This document shows positions 49,230-61,194 of a stretch of DNA of 64,000 nt, piece after piece. The stretch is taken from contig CM043865.1 of NCBI GenBank assembly GCA_023846275.1, positions 10,218,068-10,282,067 of the forward strand, in the 5' to 3' direction. A model generated the notes under the pieces. That model saw only the letters and a list, made by a program, of their open reading frames with translations. It did no database searches and was not told the origin of the DNA. The translations under genes were made by a program, and so were the position numbers. This stretch comes from Vanilla planifolia (Eukaryota; Streptophyta; Magnoliopsida; Asparagales; Orchidaceae). Positions within the stretch are counted from its first letter, which is position 1; each line of letters opens with the position of its first letter.

Positions 49230-49520
49230 CATCTAATAAAAAAAGGCCTTTCACTATTCCTTTCTTTGTCAATAATTTCAAAACTTCAAAGTTGAGATGA
49301 TCATACCTTAGATGTCATTTCAAAGAATTATTTAAATATATCTAAGGTAACAAGATTCACATGTTGACTTTAATTGAAGAGAAAGCATATGATTTTTCGA
49401 CATCTTCATCTTAGCAATATTTCTTTCTTTTGAATCTTTAAAAAAATGATAACCATTCTTCATATGTGTAATATATCCTTTCTCAATCAATTGCCCAATG
49501 CTAAAAATATTACTTTTCAT
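49230..49520 (-). pseudogene. Copia pre-integrase zinc-binding domain remains
   Basis: On the minus strand, NIFSIGQLIEKGY and IAKMKMSKNHML, then HLRYDHLNFEVLKLLTKKG, match the GAG-pre-integrase domain. The normally invariant Trp before HLRY is a stop (49315-49317) and the Gly before the second His is Asp; both are G-to-A changes on the coding strand. Confidence 0.85.
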
Positions 49521-49899
49521 ATTGAGAATAAAATAAGCATCTTAAATAATAATTGAAAACACATTCAATAAAGTTTTATGTTGTATTTGTCTTCAACTTT
49601 CAATTTTGATGAGTCTTTAAGACTTGCTTGCACCTTTTCAAATGTATCAAATAAATTCCTTTTTCCGTACATATGATTGCTTGCTTTTGAGTCAAGAAAT
49701 CATACATCTTCTCTTTCAATGTCTTTTTTTCAACTAATAATGATATTGACTCTTTTTTATTTGAAAATGACATCTTTCACATCTCCAATATGAGCATCAT
49801 CATATAGATCATCTATAAAAGTACAGTCTTTTTTCAAATTTAGTTTTGACTCTAATGTTTGATCAGTATGTGCAACTTCATTCATTTTCTTTAGCCGTT

Positions 49900-50450
49900 G
49901 CTCATGCACTTGTAAGAAACCTATTAATTCTTCAATAAATAATTTATCTGTCTTTAGATTCTTCTATTGCTATTATCACATGCTCAAATATATGAGTTAA
50001 AGAATGAAATACCTTCTCGATCACATGTACATCATTAATTTGTTCTCTATTTCTCTTCATTAAATTCAAAATAGCAATTAATCGTGAGATATAATAGGAG
50101 ATAGTCTCATTTTCATTCATTTTTTATTGCTCAAAATTGCTTCTAATAATTTGAAGAGGTACATGCTTTACATGCTTAACACTTTTGAATATTATGTTGA
50201 GTTCATTATAAACTTCTTTATTTATAGTCTCTTTTATAACTTTCTCAAAAGCGACTTCATCAAGCCCTTAATATATTAAGAACAAGACATTTTGTCTTTT
50301 TTTCTAATTTTCTTTCAACATTTTCTGTTATGCATAAATAGTATTTAATTCTTCAAAGCCATTAGTAACAATCTCTTAAAGGTCTTGTGAAACAAGAAGG
50401 GCTTTAAATTGAATGTATAAATTATCATAATTTTTATTAGTCAATCTAGA
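49900..50450 (-). pseudogene. Copia gag remains
   Basis: On the minus strand, LTNKNYDNLYIQFKALL starts a copia gag. Further on, LIYxGLDEVAFEKV, ETISYYISRLIAILNLMKRN and VIAIEESKD-like pieces (VIIAIEESKD) match the UBN2-type gag core. Stops interrupt it. No zinc knuckle was identified. Confidence 0.8.
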
Positions 50451-50772
50451 AATAGTATGTTGCACAATTTCAAACATTTTAAAGCCAAAGTTTCTTCTAA
50501 ATATTTTTTTAAACCACAATTCCAAACACTATTTTTGTTTTCTACAAACTGCACTTCCAAATACTGTCTTGATTTCTCGAAACGCTGTTGCGTTTTTAAA
50601 AAAATCGTATTTCTAAACAAAGGCCGCTTCTTGTTTCTACTCATTGCAAAACTGCTTCTGCTTTTTGCTTTCTGCCTTTGCTGTTTTTTGCTTTCTTAGA
50701 CTATAGTTCCCAACATACTTTTTGGTCACTCTTCTCTCTCCGATTTTGAAGCATTCAATCTTCTCTTTTCCA

Positions 50773-50785
50773 GGCTCTAATACCA
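50773..50785 (-). other. Primer binding site of the copia element
   Basis: TGGTATTAGAGCC on the minus strand differs by one base from the standard copia site TGGTATCAGAGC for initiator methionine tRNA. It lies 6 bp inside the 5' LTR. Confidence 0.92.
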
Positions 50786-50791
50786 CTTTAA

Positions 50792-51076
50792 TGGAAATAA
50801 ATTAAGAATAAAATAGATCTCTAATTGCAAACAACAAACTTGAATTTGAAATTATTTGGGAGAAATCAAAAGTAGTGGAGAAAATCCTAAGGAGCAGGAA
50901 GACAGAAGCAATACAAATTTATTTTTATTCTCACAATTACTAATCAGTAATTACACCCTTTTATAGACTAATAATCATTCGAATATCCACCTTTAGTCCA
51001 AATATCCACTCCTAATTCATATAATAATTATTAAATTAAAATTTAAAATTACTTAAATACTTAAAATTTGCTAACA
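50792..51076 (-). repeat. 5' LTR of the copia element
   Basis: On the minus strand it starts TGTTAGCAAATTTTAAG and ends ATTTATTTCCA. It is about 16 bp longer than the 3' LTR because of small indels. Confidence 0.92.
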
Positions 51077-51078
51077 TC

Positions 51079-51190
51079 ATCAACGATAATGTGCAGGTCT
51101 TAGTAATGATTTATTATGCACATACAGGTATGCTTGTATAAAGTGCATCCAATGTTGTTTGCATTGCCATTTGTGTCATAGATGTTAGGA
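51079..51190 (+). pseudogene. Polygalacturonase pseudogene, continuation after the copia element
   Basis: Directly after the element the frame resumes as ATC AAC GAT AAT (I-N-D-N), completing GGGTI-N-x-N, the family's GGGTINGNG block. Further on, at about 51160-51180, CHRC followed by a stop and D resembles the TFHRCKDL block. The catalytic region (NTD, DD, GHG, RIK motifs) was not found between here and 54 kb, so the 3' half is deleted or beyond recognition. Confidence 0.65.
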
Positions 51191-54109
51191 TTCCTCATAT
51201 TATTACTACCTACCAATATCTCCAAAATTTTAACACTCTTATCATGGAACCAAGTTTTGCATTCAATAACTTTTAAAATGCATCCATGATGCCACTAAAA
51301 CATGCACATAATTCATAGTTATTTTCAATTGGATTTGAATTGGGCACATAGTATGAATAAAATGAGTGTATAATTTTGCTAATATTGCATGAATATCTAA
51401 TTTTGATTATTAATATATTATAGTAATTCATGTACATATATAATCTAACTTCTTATGAATGTATTAAATAATTGAATTATGTATTTTCATCAATATTATA
51501 CATGCAGATTATCAAATTTAGTAGTTTATTAATTTAACAAAAAAAATATATAAAAAGTGTTATGTATGCATGCATTCTTTTTTTCTTGCATTGTTATTTA
51601 TGTACCATGATTATATTTCTTTACTATGTGCATACATATATATTTTTGTCAAGATCATTAACACATGCATATAATATTTTTCTTTCAATCATTTCAAATA
51701 TACACTTGTTCAATACTATCGATTTTTATCATGAGACAATGCTATATATAAAAACTATTTTTGTTAATCATTTTCATTAAGATATAAAATTAAATCTTAA
51801 TGGATTTCATAGATAGAAAGATCATAACATTTCATGTATTAAAATATATAAGATATTCTTAACAATTTCTTGTATGCATCACCAAAATCAAAGAAGATAT
51901 TATGAGACACATAATATATGTAATACACATTCTAATAATGTTTAAGCATGCAACAACATCTTATCATTATGAAAATAGACAATGTATAGTGGCTTAGTAT
52001 GAAAAGATGCATATAAGCATGATTTAAAAGCATTAATCATGTATAAATATCATCTCATTATGTATACATAATTAATTAATGCAAGTTTAATTTTTTTGCA
52101 CTCATACATACTACACATGAATACTATTAAATTATATGTGGACAAATCAAATAATACATGTATAATTTTATGTGTTAGTGTGACGCAAAACATATTGCAT
52201 TAAGATTATGATACTAACCTAATTTAGTAAAACCATATAGGATTTTCTTTAGTATAGAAATATTTGCATTTTATTTAGATTGTAATGGATCATAATAATA
52301 CCTTATGATATTTTATTTTCTTATTTTTGCATTTTTATTCGCAAAGACATTTTTATTATTTTAAGTTTGGATCTAAGTCTTCCATTATACTTCTATGCAT
52401 ATGTTTTTATGAAGTGAAAATAATATGATGTTATGTGGCTATGAATGTGAGACTTTAAAGGTTTCTTATGGTACATATGAGGCTAGGAATGAGGGAGGCA
52501 TAGACTAGTCTCTCCTCATCCCATATTGTGATCCAAAAGGTAAAGGAAAGCATAGGTTGGATTTCTTTTTTCATTTTCTTCCTTCATGCCTCTCTATTTT
52601 TGGCATCACAACCACCTTTGTGGTATTCCAACCATCACAACCACTTTGTCACCTATCAAAGGCTTCCCATAGTTTGCCCTTTTATATCTGTAGATTGCAA
52701 CACACTCTTATTCTGACTACCATCAACTTTTCTTTAAAACATACATAAATTTGTGCATACACATAAAAAAAACAATATACACATAAATTTATTTTATGCG
52801 TTAATAATTTCATACATCATATGCATCACATTATATCACACCATATTCATTGCCTTACTAATCCACTTTCATTGAGTGGCAACTCTTCACCATAAGGCAC
52901 TACAATTTTTTAAACCATAAAGAAAAAACTAAAATAATATAATTAATTTCAACATAAGCCCTTGCATTCCAAACATTTTGCCTAGCCCTTTGAAAGAACC
53001 TACAAAAATATGTCCAAATAGAAGTCTTTTCTCACTTCTTACATTGTTTCTAATTTGTGCAACATATCTTTCGTGATGTTTTCCTCATTTGTTTCATCAC
53101 TCTTATTAATATCTAGTAGACCTCTCAATAAACATCCTCATCCTCATGACTAATAGGTGGTTAATCTCACTCTTATTAAGAACATTGTTCCTTTTAAAGT
53201 CTCATCAATGAGAAAGTTTCTCTTAGAAGGACGTGTAGTCTTCTTAAAAAAGGACAACATTCAAATAACTCCACCCTATAAAATGATCTTGTTAATATAT
53301 GTTAATAAAATAATGTTTATGATTTTAGGGTTTGTAACGATAATGAAGGGCATTAGATCATATTATGTTGTTGAAAAAGTTGGACCATACAGAGTAGGAT
53401 TTAAATTTCCTTTAAAGATTTTCAATAAGGGTCACCAATAAGGATACAAAAAATAACTTGTAAGTAGATATATGTACTCTTTCATCATTTAATTTAAAAG
53501 CCACTATTAACAATTCTTGTTTCTGAGCTCTGTGAACTTGATACATGCTCATTTTAAAAGAAATATTTTAATTAAGTTATTTTTATTTAAATATTCTTTG
53601 TCTTAATATGTTTTAATCCAACTTTTATTTAATTATTAAATATGTTTCTTTTACAATTTTTAATGGATATTTAAAATTTTTTTTGGAAATCTTAGTATTG
53701 ATCTAAACCATTCGGTTGAGCATGAATCCACAAAGACTAATGTTTCTAAAAAAATCAACCAAAATGATTTAAATGTTTCTTATAAAATCTAAGCCTAAAT
53801 ATCCAATTTCATGTGGTATTTACGACCTCTTAGATTTCACTAGTTGGTCAAAGGTGAGGAAGTTTGACTATCACCTTGAAATAAGTAGTTCAATCATAGA
53901 TTTTTAATGAACTATATAATGAATTCATGGTTTTTTTAAAACCTATGGGTTAAGAATATATTTTAAAGTTGTTATTTGTTGTCTTGATTAAAAAAACATT
54001 TACATAAATGTTATATTTAAATATTTTTATTTAATTATTTAGGTATATTTTAAAAAAAATTGGCTAAATGTCCACGATGGTCAATGGCAATGGTTAGAAG
54101 TTTGTGTTG
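51191..54109. other. AT-rich intergenic DNA
   Basis: No gene was recognised. The 94-codon frame at 53157-53441 has an ATG and ordinary composition but no motif I know. Frames at 51562-51780 and 52528-52748 are hydrophobic by AT bias only. Confidence 0.5.
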
Positions 54110-55270
54110 AGAATATAAGTGAGATATCCACATAAATTGGGAGGGGTGAATTATGTAAATTTTAATCTTAAAAAAAATACAAGTAAAAAAAAACAAAAGT
54201 CTTTTGAGGTTTTTTAATTATTTTTATAAATTTATTTTGCAACATTTTGTTATTTTGAAAACTTTTAGTATGAGTAGTGCAACAAAGCAAATAATATAAT
54301 AGATTTTAAGATGACTCAATTTAAAAACAAAGCTACATTTATTCCATAAAAGCAAGTATTCAAAACTCAACATTAAGCCAAAAGGGCTAAAAAGATCTTA
54401 CAATCACTAACCCAAAAAAGCCTACAATATTAAGTCAAAGAACTCTCCAAATAACTAGAACAAAGGACCATAAAAAGCAACCAAAAGACCAAATAAAAGC
54501 AAAATTCAAAGTCTTAACAAATGAACAAATGAAACAAATCACAAACACAAGAGTTCTACAACCCATAATATAATTAAGAGTAACATTAAAACATCATAAA
54601 ATAACTTATAGATGATTTGTAACTTAGTTCAAGAGAATATGAACTTGAAAGAAGGCTGAGAATGATGGGCTTTAAACTGTTGTAACCTTTATTTTCTCTC
54701 GTATTTCTTCAATAAGGATGAGATCTTTAACTATTAATCTTTTTTTATATGAAAATATTCATTATCCTTCTCTCATTGTTTGTAGGTATTTATAAAGTTT
54801 TGAAAATGTATCAAATGGCTTAATCATCTCCGATAATGGATTTCATAATCTCAAAATCTAATCAAACTAGTCATTACTCACATAAAATGAACTATATGTA
54901 TTGTATATTCTAAAGATTGCATTATAAGTTAGGTGCCAATTTATATTGTTTGTATCATCTATGAAATAAAATATAACATAGTAATTTTCAAGTTCAACTC
55001 ACTATATAAGGCTTACACTCTTATGAATTAAACATACGGTATAAAAATATTATCATGCTATTTTGAAAGTTTCAAGTTCAAGTTAAACACTCAGCTTATT
55101 ATCCAATTCCCTAATGTTAAAAGATTTTGAAGTGAATGCACTATATACACTAAGTGTAACCTGCTATACAATGAGTTTTGAAAACATTTTTTGCTCAATT
55201 ATATCATTCAAAAACCTTACGTATTATCCATTTTTAAACTAAATGTACTGTAAGATAGAGATATTGCATT
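54110..55270 (+). repeat. Dispersed repeat family, copy 4
   Basis: The head near 54140 reads GGGAGGGGTGAATTATGTAA. The middle carries AAGGACCATAAAAAGCAAC and similar text resembling copy 3. The distal part (about 54880-55270) has the same ATGTACTGTA / TATACACTA-type blocks. The TTCG box is eroded (GATGACTCAATTTAAAAAC near 54310). No coding capacity was seen. Confidence 0.4.
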
Positions 55271-55774
55271 ATATGATAAAAGTCTAATTTGGGCATTTTT
55301 TAAATTTTTTATTCCAAGTATTTTAGTATGTTTAGTTAATAAAAATTAATATTTTTAATATTTCAAAAGCTATTTCTATAAGTAAATAAGAAATGCATGC
55401 CTAAACTAGCATATATGAATGAAAAGAAGGTTTGAAAAGCTTTTAGTTCACAATTCATAACCTCGCCATTTTTTAGTGCCTCAATAGTACTATTATATGT
55501 ATTAATATTATAATACAAATAAAGAGACACAAAAAATAATCTTTCCCAAGTTTGGTCAAGCTTCATGTTGATGCTAATTACATTCTTACTAAACAATATC
55601 ATTGAAATTTTTAAGTGAAGATTAAGTTCATTAATTTGTACACTTTTTCATTCTTAAGATACATGATCTTAAGCACTTAAAGAAAAAAATATTAGAAAAC
55701 AAGAGAGTATTTTGTTATTATCAAATAATTTATACATGGACCAAAATTTTAACAGTTGTAGTAATAGTATTTGA
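55271..55774. other. AT-rich intergenic DNA
   Basis: Nothing recognised. The minus-strand frame at 55363-55602 has no domain. Confidence 0.5.
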
Positions 55775-56520
55775 TAGTCATGAAATGTATTAATGGCTGG
55801 TATTGAGTGTCATTTGATGGTTAGTGGTAGGTGGCATTTAGCAATGGTTGGAGGCAAGTGATATTAGATGCATTTAATAATAGTTTTTAGCGATTAATTA
55901 TAATTGACAACACTTGGTAATTATCAAAATCAATGGTAGTGGCAATACATACTAGCAATAGTAAGTTATGACTGATGGTGATGGTGATTGATAATGGTCA
56001 ACATAGGCGATAATGGCTAACAATGTTTGACATCAATGATGACAGAAAAGCAGTAGTGATTTAAAAGTCTATCAAATTTAATGAGCTTTAGAAGTTTTCA
56101 TTTAGAGGTTATTATGTTTCCAAACATTTCATGTCTTTAAAAATATAATAAAAATAATTTACTTGTTTGTTGAATTTAAATAACACCTAATGCTAATAGA
56201 ATTTTAAAAGTCTCAAAATGAAGAATTGTAGAAGTCAAAAAGATTGGTCAACTCCTAAAAGCCAAGAATCTTTCAATTTTTTAAAGATATAATACTAGCT
56301 CTAATCAACACTTAACCCTAAAAAGGACATAACTAGTTGTTGCCTACTATAGATTAATTACCATTGTCTATGGATTACTAATCATTATTGATGTTGGCCA
56401 CTATCATCCACAATCACTGTTGGCCACTATCGTGATCACTATGTCTACCAGTGCCATTAACCACCCCTATTGAACATGATAGTTGACAATTGTCACAAAC
56501 TACCATCATATACAAAGACA
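55775..56520. repeat. Imperfect inverted repeat (foldback-like)
   Basis: The left arm (about 55775-56045) is rich in GGT and GAT, ending GATAATGGCTAACAATG. The right arm (about 56330-56520) is rich in ACC and ATC, with GTTGGCCACTATC twice. The reverse complement of 56380-56445 aligns with 55990-56045 (GATAATGGTCAACA against GATAGTGGCCAACA). About 300 bp of AT-rich DNA separates the arms. It could be a foldback or MITE-type element; ends and target duplication were not found. Confidence 0.5.
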
Positions 56521-57009
56521 ACATCCAATAACAACATTTAAAAGTTGTCTAACTAAATAAAAAGTTTTCTTTTAATCATCGATTAAGGCTTATTATTTAT
56601 AACAAAGTAAATAATAAAAGTCCTATAAGATTATATCAAGAAAGAGAGAAGATACACTTGAAGTTCAAAGTGGAAGTCTCCTAAACAAAAAAAAAATTCA
56701 ATCTCTTTGTTATTTGTCCTAGAAAAAAACATTAGCTGGATGGAGGAGAGCATCATATGATATTTGAGGCTATTCATCTCCAAGGAGTGAGCATGGTGGT
56801 CTACAAGAGAGTGAAGGAGGTTTCTAACAATGATGGAAGAGTCTCCAATTATCTATATGCTAGTACACTGATCAATGATAGAAGCCATAAGAGAGATAGG
56901 AAATTGGGATGCCCAAAGCTCACCATGGGAAGAAAAGTAAGTGGTTAGTTATATGCACAATTTAGCAACCATTTGATTAGAATAATTCCTCATAATCAAA
57001 CATCTAAAT
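56521..57009. other. Intergenic DNA, nothing recognised
   Basis: The 63-codon frame at 56757-56948 has a balanced composition and an ATG but no known motif. I do not call it a gene. Confidence 0.4.
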
Positions 57010-58259
57010 TGTCATGTCTTGGCCATTTTTTTCTTAATAATACATAAAATAACATAATTATTGGAAACTTAAATCATAATTAGTAAAATATGCAATATAC
57101 TTCTACACCTTCCATGTAAGAATGATGATAAAACCATTTTAAAATCCATTTTTATAACAAAATAAAATCATGTAAAGATATTAAACTATAAATTATGTAT
57201 CATCCATACATTTAACTATAAAATATAAATATACACTCCGTAAAACCTTATTAATGTATAATATATATAAACATATTTTATCACAACTTATCACATAATA
57301 ACTTTCTTATAGCATCTCATCTCACATACTACTCAGATCCTTATCTCAATCCACATTGGTGGTATGCTCACTAAGACTAAGTCATATCTCAATAATGGAA
57401 TAAAATAGATGTATAACTAGTTTTTTGAAAACAAAATCTTATTTCATATGAAAAGTATTACAACTCATAAAGGGTTCAAATTCATGAGTTTGCAACAAAA
57501 TAGCTACATCTACAAGCAAATGTTGCTTTAATAAGTTCACTAAAAAGTTGATCTTTATTAAACATGATGTTGATAGTTGAATTGAGAAGAAGTTTAAGTA
57601 AGGTGATACAATAACACTTATTCCTTATCGATTATGAGACACAAGATTCATGTTTGATTGAGTGGAATTGCTACTTTGCTTTAGAACGATGACAACACAC
57701 TAGAATAATATGTGATAGAAATCTTGTAAAATAAGAATGTGATGTGCATGTAAAATATTTTACTCATACATAATACATATATATAAGTATACATCACCTT
57801 CCATTATCATAATTATTTATCATTAATAATTTTATATTTTGATATTCTTTATATATTTCTTATATTAAGGGTTTTGTTTTTTCTAATGATCATTATCTTA
57901 ACTCTATTATATTTCTCATCTATATAAATGTAAATCTTAGTACATAAGCATATATATCAAATATAGTCCACAATGTACATTAGTATATGACTAGAGTGCA
58001 CACTAGTCAAGCTTTACATAAATCACTAAAGGGAAAAACCATATCATATCATATAATGGTCTTAGACCAAGCTTATTAAGCACTAAATAAAGTGCTAGCA
58101 AATAAGGAGATCATATCATAATATATGATACCATCATCCCTACATAGTCCTAAGCCTATATTCGTCAAGCCCTATATAGAGTGCTAGCAACCAATAATAA
58201 CATATGTTAGTTATGAGATAGTGCTTGAGAAAATTATATCATCATCTATCATTGTAACA
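57010..58259. repeat. Possible gypsy-type LTR or LTR fragment
   Basis: The stretch opens TGTCATGTCTTGG, like the gypsy LTR end TGTCAAGG at 28458, and could close at TTGTAACA (58259). Inside are recurring AGTGCTAGCAA phrases (near 58095 and 58170) of a kind common in gypsy LTRs. No primer binding site adjoins it and no clear target duplication flanks it, so it may be a solo or partial LTR. Weak call. Confidence 0.25.
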
Positions 58260-60329
58260 TCTCATGCTCCTATGCATGTCTTTAGTTAACAAAAGTTATT
58301 CAAGTTGTATTTAAATATTATAATATTATTATGTATGAGAATTTTAAGAAATTTTTTTATAAATACAAATGGAGTAAAAAATTAAATAAAATATTAGAAT
58401 GTAGATGAATTTGGAGGATGTTTGGTATGGCTAGTATTAAGAAATGTGATACCTATAGTTTTAAATAATTAAAAGTACTTTGATAATCCTTATCTGTTTG
58501 GGAGTGAGAAAATATTTTTATTGGAGGAAAATTTTTAAGTTCTTGGGGGTGTTGCATTTGCAAAAGTAAGAAAGAGAAGGAAGAAGATAAAATAGAGAAG
58601 AACTAAATAAGCTTAAGCTACACCACCTCCTATTAAAACATTACATGAGTATATCTTTAAAGTCAACTGAGGAAGTGACCAATTCTTTATTATAATTTTA
58701 ATGATGATGTATATAATAACTTTTGTAATTGGAAGTGGCCACTACCTAAATGAAATGCATGTTTTGATGCTCAAAGTTAGCTTAATGAAGCTTCACTTGT
58801 TAGCACTACCATGGTCCTTCTAAAGCCGTAGCCTTCTTATAGAAGGCAATACATTATGCCAAAAGATCATGTCTAGACTTAGCTAATGCCATATCAAATT
58901 CATTAAGTTAAAGCTTCTAAAACTCCTTCAACTATAAGGTCTATTAAAAATATTGCCAACTTCAATAGTGTAGATGGAAGGTCCAACAAACATAAAATAG
59001 AGAAGAATTAAGGGGTTTAAGAACACTAAATAAAATATAGTGACTATAATATTGATATTCTATCAAAATATGATAAAAATAAGATATAAACTCCATGTAT
59101 GATTGTAAGACAAGAAAAAGGAAAGAAGGGAGAATTGAACATCTACTCTTTTGACTTATGAGATAGGAATGTGACACTTTTTATATTTGCATATTTTTTT
59201 ACACTTTTTATATTTGCATATTTTTATATTATATTTCATTATGTTGTATGGCTATGCATGTTGTACTTATGTGCTATATTTATGTTAAGAATAATGAAAT
59301 ATACTAAATGTTGAATAGGTACATGTTGGCATGTGATTTGCTATAGACTTGCATAAGAAGTAAATGTGATTGTATTAATAAATGCACATACAAATATGAG
59401 GTATGAAAGTAGAGCTAAAAGAAAAGTGTCTTAATGGTGGGAAGGTAGCAAATATTTTTAACCAAGTGTTTGGACTCCTTTGTGCCATAAGATGAAGGTG
59501 GAGAGGGATGATCAAAAAAACAAAAGAGAGAAATAGGGATAAAACCAACTCTAACTGTTTCAGTGGTATAAAGATCATTAAGTACGACAAACTTTAGAGC
59601 CAGTTTGACATCACTAATTTTTTTTAAATAAATTAGAATACCACTTAAATATGAAAACAATTTTGTTCATTAGAAAACTTTATACTTAAAAATCCATTTT
59701 TGTTATAAAACTTATTTAGATTAAATGTTGTATGTCACATATGTTTCATTATGGGGGAGGGGCGGAAGGGAGGCTAAGAGATTGAGAATACAAATCAGTT
59801 ACATTTCTTTAGCAAATTAATTCGTTGTTTTAATTTATTATCATAACAAAATATATAAATAAACCATTTTTAACATATAAAATAAATCCATTCAAATAAG
59901 AATTACTTAAACTACATAGTCTCACAACAAAAATAAAATAAAAAAATCAATACATGTTCTAAGACGTAGTAGTATCTCAAAAATAAAATGTTCTTCCCTA
60001 TATTCTCATGTAATGCATTTATATCATCTAAAATAATTACGTCAAAACACTTGGAGTCAACTTTCATAGGTTCAATAAACAAAATATGCATAATCTTAAT
60101 GCCAACTAATACATAATTGAGGTACTGTCACAAGCCAATTCAATAGTACATCCACATGAGAAAATATTTAGCATATATTAGACATGAATATAAAACCAAA
60201 TGTGACAAGAATTTATATAATGACTAATTTGTAGTCTTTATTTCATATTTAAAAGTTTAATTTTCAATTAATCCCTTAACTTATTCTATTTTTTTTAAGA
60301 AAATGATAGTTTTATGTAATTAATGGTAT
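58260..60329. other. AT-rich intergenic DNA
   Basis: No gene was recognised. A 27-bp unit starting ACACTTTTTATATTTGCATA is tandemly repeated twice at 59174-59225. Frames at 58962-59177 and 59375-59660 (minus) have no domain. Confidence 0.5.
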
Positions 60330-60900
60330 CATGATCATCTATAAGGTGTTCTCACCCACATTAAGATTGAATTCTCTAAAAAGTTTTCTTTCAAGAGATT
60401 TTGAATTAATAAAGTTTTAATTTTTAGAATTCTTTGAATTTTTTTACCTTCAAATTATCTCATACATCCTTCCCACCTTTTTATATAAAGTTGGGATACA
60501 ATATTTTATTGCCAAAATCCTAACATTTTAATTAGAAAAAGGCTCTTTTGCCTTCGACCAAATTTCATAATTCCATGATTTTGAGTCATCAAGCCTTGTA
60601 GTCATGCATAGAAGCTACTTGCATGTAGCTTTCTCATGACATTAGACCCATGCATGAAACTTTTGCAAGGTAGGTTAGCACCTATCAAGCACGTGATGAA
60701 GCAACTACTAAACCATAGGGTGTACCCATTCATGTGGTAGTCGATACACTTACTAGTAATGTGCAATACATATGACTCATGTTAGCGTTACATGTGTGCT
60801 CCATTCAAGCACCCACACCAACGTGTGTGTGCAATGACATTTGAATTTTTTTTTTCGATTTTTCTTCCTTCGAGTCCAAATCTCTCGAAGGCATTCCCAT
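60330..60900. repeat. LTR-like repeat shared with about 10.66 kb
   Basis: The part at about 60335-60520 resembles 10660-10920 in order and wording (GTTCTCACCC, TTTAGAATT, ATATTTTATT). It lies immediately upstream of the zinc-finger gene, so part of that gene's promoter may be transposon-derived. Confidence 0.4.
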
Positions 60901-60914
60901 GCCTCTATATATAA
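60690..60914 (+). promoter_or_regulatory. Candidate promoter elements of the AN1 zinc-finger gene
   Basis: A CACGTG G-box is at 60690-60695, about 500 bp before the ATG, and a TATATATAA box at 60906-60914. If the TATA box is used, the 5' leader would be about 250 bp. G-boxes can bind bZIP and bHLH factors, including abscisic-acid responsive ones, which would suit a stress-associated gene. This is inference from motifs only. Confidence 0.35.
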
Positions 60915-61194
60915 TACTTGACTAGTGTGTTGTAATGTGTGCATTAGTGTGCTTACAACAAATTTTTGTGTGCAATCGAATGCATGGCCTTACTACTTTA
61001 TGTTTGTGGATCCGTGCGTAAATAATTTGCCATACTTGACGCGCTTTGTTATCATTTTTCCGAATCGCCGCGTCCTCGGCGACTTGGTAGTTGTCGACGG
61101 CGGTGAGCGGAGCACGACGACACAAAATACTGTTTATTCTTCCCATATCTTTACGTAACCCTAACTTGCTATTGCGTCGGCGTCTCGATTCACG

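Larger units (their letters stand above)
46483..51076 (-). mobile_element. Full-length, inactive Ty1/copia retrotransposon
   Basis: The 4.6-kb element has two LTRs (46483-46751 and 50792-51076), a primer binding site at 50773-50785 and a polypurine tract at 46755-46766, all oriented on the minus strand. Inside, in copia order, are gag, the pre-integrase domain, integrase, reverse transcriptase and RNase H. All reading frames are broken: Trp to stop at 49315-49317 and 47948-47950, Gln to stop at 48845-48847. The reverse-transcriptase YVDD motif reads YVYD. The LTRs differ at some 30-40 positions by eye, including a 6-bp indel, so the insertion is not recent. The flanks read CCATC on the left and TCATC on the right, a probable 5-bp target duplication with one change. 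The element sits inside the GGGTI-N block of a polygalacturonase pseudogene. Left-end bases are uncertain by about 3 bp. Confidence 0.93.

Noticed and set aside
50441..50699. Frames on both strands near the copia 5' end
   Set aside because: They lie in the copia leader between primer binding site and gag; no conserved domain.
53157..53441. 94-codon frame with ATG
   Set aside because: No recognisable domain, no composition shift, and no exon partners seen.
57010..58259. Confident solo LTR
   Set aside because: TG and CA ends can be proposed but no target duplication is visible, so it is kept only as a weak feature.
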